NCBI GenBank assembly: GCA_036387335.1
Contig: DASVTZ010000147.1
Coordinates: forward strand, 1 to 64,000
Direction: 5' to 3'
Length of the DNA stretch: 64,000 bases
Source: Longimicrobium sp.
Lineage (GTDB): Bacteria; Gemmatimonadota; Gemmatimonadetes; Longimicrobiales; Longimicrobiaceae
In this document: positions 63,034 to 64,000 of the stretch, in pieces
Position numbering within the stretch: position 1 is the stretch's first letter
How the letters are laid out: each line of letters begins with the position of its first letter
The notes under the pieces: model-generated
Databases searched by the model: none
Seen by the model: the letters and a program-made list of their open reading frames with translations, nothing else
What the model was told of the DNA's origin: nothing
Position numbers and translations under genes: made by a program

Positions 63034-64000
63034 GCGCGATCTTTGGGTTCGCGCATCTCGCCGGGGAGCCGGCGGGGGAGGAGGCGCTCGCAGGCATGGA
63101 CGCGGCGTTGGCGGGGTGGGGGCCGGACGGCGGCGGCACGTGGCGCGAGGGGCCGTGCGGCGTGGGGCAGCGGCTGCTGTACAACACCCCGGAGTCGCTC
63201 CGCGAGAGGATGCCGCTGACGAGCCGCGACGGGAAGACCGTGCTCGTGGCGGCGGCGCGGCTGGACGACCGCGAGGGGCTGTTCGGCGCGCTCGGCGTTC
63301 CGCGCGAGGAGCGGGCGGCGATGCCGGACGGCGAGCTGATCCTCCGCGCGTACGAGCGGTGGGGGGAGGAGAGCCCGTCGCGCCTGCTCGGAGACTGGGC
63401 GTTCGCGGCGTGGGACCGGGAGCGGCGGCGGCTCTTCGTGGCGCGCGACCAGTACGGCCACACGGCGCTCTACTACCACGCCACGCCGCGCTTCTTTGCG
63501 TTCGCGTCCGGCCACGAGGCGCTGTTCCGGCTCCGGGGCGTCCCGCGCCGGGTGAACGAGCTGCACGTGGCGGAGATGTTCTTCGGGTGGCCGGGCGACG
63601 GGACCGCGACGCTGTGGGAAGACGTGCGGCGCCTTCCGCCGGCGCACTGCCTGACGGTGTCGGCAGCGGGGGTCTCCGTGCGCGAGTACTGGCGGGCGCG
63701 GGACGCTCCCCAGGTGCGGCTGGGATCGGACGAGGCGTACGTGGAGCGCTTCCTGGAGCTCTACACGCAGGCTGTGCGCAGCCGCCTCCGCTCGCACCGG
63801 CCGGTGGGATCCACGCTGACGGCGGGGCTCGACTCCAGCTCGGTGACGGCGCTGGCGGCGCGCGAGCTGCGCGCGCAGGGGCGGCCGCTGGTGGCGTTCA
63901 CATCCGCGCCGCGCGAGCCGGCGCGGGACGACGGGACGGGCGCCACACCGCTGGTGGACGAGTGGCCGCTCGCGCACGCGGCCGCGGAGTACATCGGAAT
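63030..64000 (+). CDS. lasso peptide cyclase C (asparagine-synthetase-like), partial
   Basis: At least 323 residues; the gene runs off the right edge. It is an asparagine-synthetase B homologue: MSAIFGFAHLAGE start, an Ntn-type glutaminase fold (LLGDWAFAAWDRERRRLFVARDQYGHTALYY), then the ATP-pyrophosphatase loop STLTAGLDSSSVTALAARELRAQG. Residue 2 is Ser, not the Cys nucleophile of real asparagine synthetases; this loss is usual in lasso cyclases, which activate a side-chain carboxylate for macrolactam formation. Divergent to the RRE and B2 genes, as in many lasso clusters. The precursor gene is not visible in this window. Confidence 0.85.
   Translation, partial: MSAIFGFAHLAGEPAGEEALAGMDAALAGWGPDGGGTWREGPCGVGQRLLYNTPESLRERMPLTSRDGKTVLVAAARLDDREGLFGALGVPREERAAMPDGELILRAYERWGEESPSRLLGDWAFAAWDRERRRLFVARDQYGHTALYYHATPRFFAFASGHEALFRLRGVPRRVNELHVAEMFFGWPGDGTATLWEDVRRLPPAHCLTVSAAGVSVREYWRARDAPQVRLGSDEAYVERFLELYTQAVRSRLRSHRPVGSTLTAGLDSSSVTALAARELRAQGRPLVAFTSAPREPARDDGTGATPLVDEWPLAHAAAEYIG

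Overview
The window is GC-rich bacterial DNA. A contractile-injection-type tail cluster, widespread GTG starts, ATGA overlaps and hairpin-rich intergenic DNA would fit a Gemmatimonadota (Longimicrobium-like) chromosome. That assignment is a guess, because no phylogenetic marker is present.

Layout. (1) About 1-10.0 kb, minus strand: a tightly packed contractile injection system (eCIS/tail-like) cluster with two sheath-type and two tube-type proteins, a LysM tube/baseplate protein, DUF5908, gpD and DUF4255 proteins. It is followed by a NarL-type response regulator and an AraC-type regulator. (2) About 12-21.7 kb: an accessory region whose core is a translationally coupled operon queC-queE-queD-(YaaA-like)-dpdA-dpdB (14.1-19.3 kb). 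These genes make preQ0 and should insert it into DNA (7-deazaguanine DNA modification). A second, monocistronic DndB-like DGQHR protein lies at 20.0-21.5 kb behind a near-consensus sigma70 promoter. (3) 21.78-61.99 kb: a 40.2-kb integrative element in the 3' half of tRNA-Pro(GGG). It has a 45-bp direct repeat at both ends, matching 22-bp integrase arm-type repeats near both ends, and its tyrosine integrase next to the intact tRNA. (4) About 62.1-64 kb: part of a lasso-peptide cluster (B2 protease, PqqD-like B1/RRE, and the start of the cyclase).

Inside the element, the left end is a graveyard (DGQHR, HSP90-type ATPase and radical-SAM/SPASM fragments). Next comes a three-gene plus-strand set: a 743-aa protein with a nuclease-like N-terminus, a giant 3451-aa protein with a long beta-rich region between helical ends, and a sacsin-like HSP90 ATPase ending in a NOV_C/DUF3883-type nuclease fold (one frameshift). 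I do not recognise this set as a named system, and it is my best candidate for an undescribed defence system. Then come 41.4-49.2 kb of decayed cargo, a three-gene minus-strand operon (membrane protein, soluble unknown, and a chaperonin with an extra block of about 120 residues), a membrane-anchored STAND ATPase with helical repeats, and a mobility module (unknown helical protein, catalytically dead helicase relative, winged-helix protein, integrase). A VirD4/TraG C-terminal fragment hints at a conjugative ancestor.

Taken together, the modification operon, the second DGQHR protein and the element form a defence island next to a tRNA hotspot. Functions are inferred from motifs recognised by eye; no searches were run.
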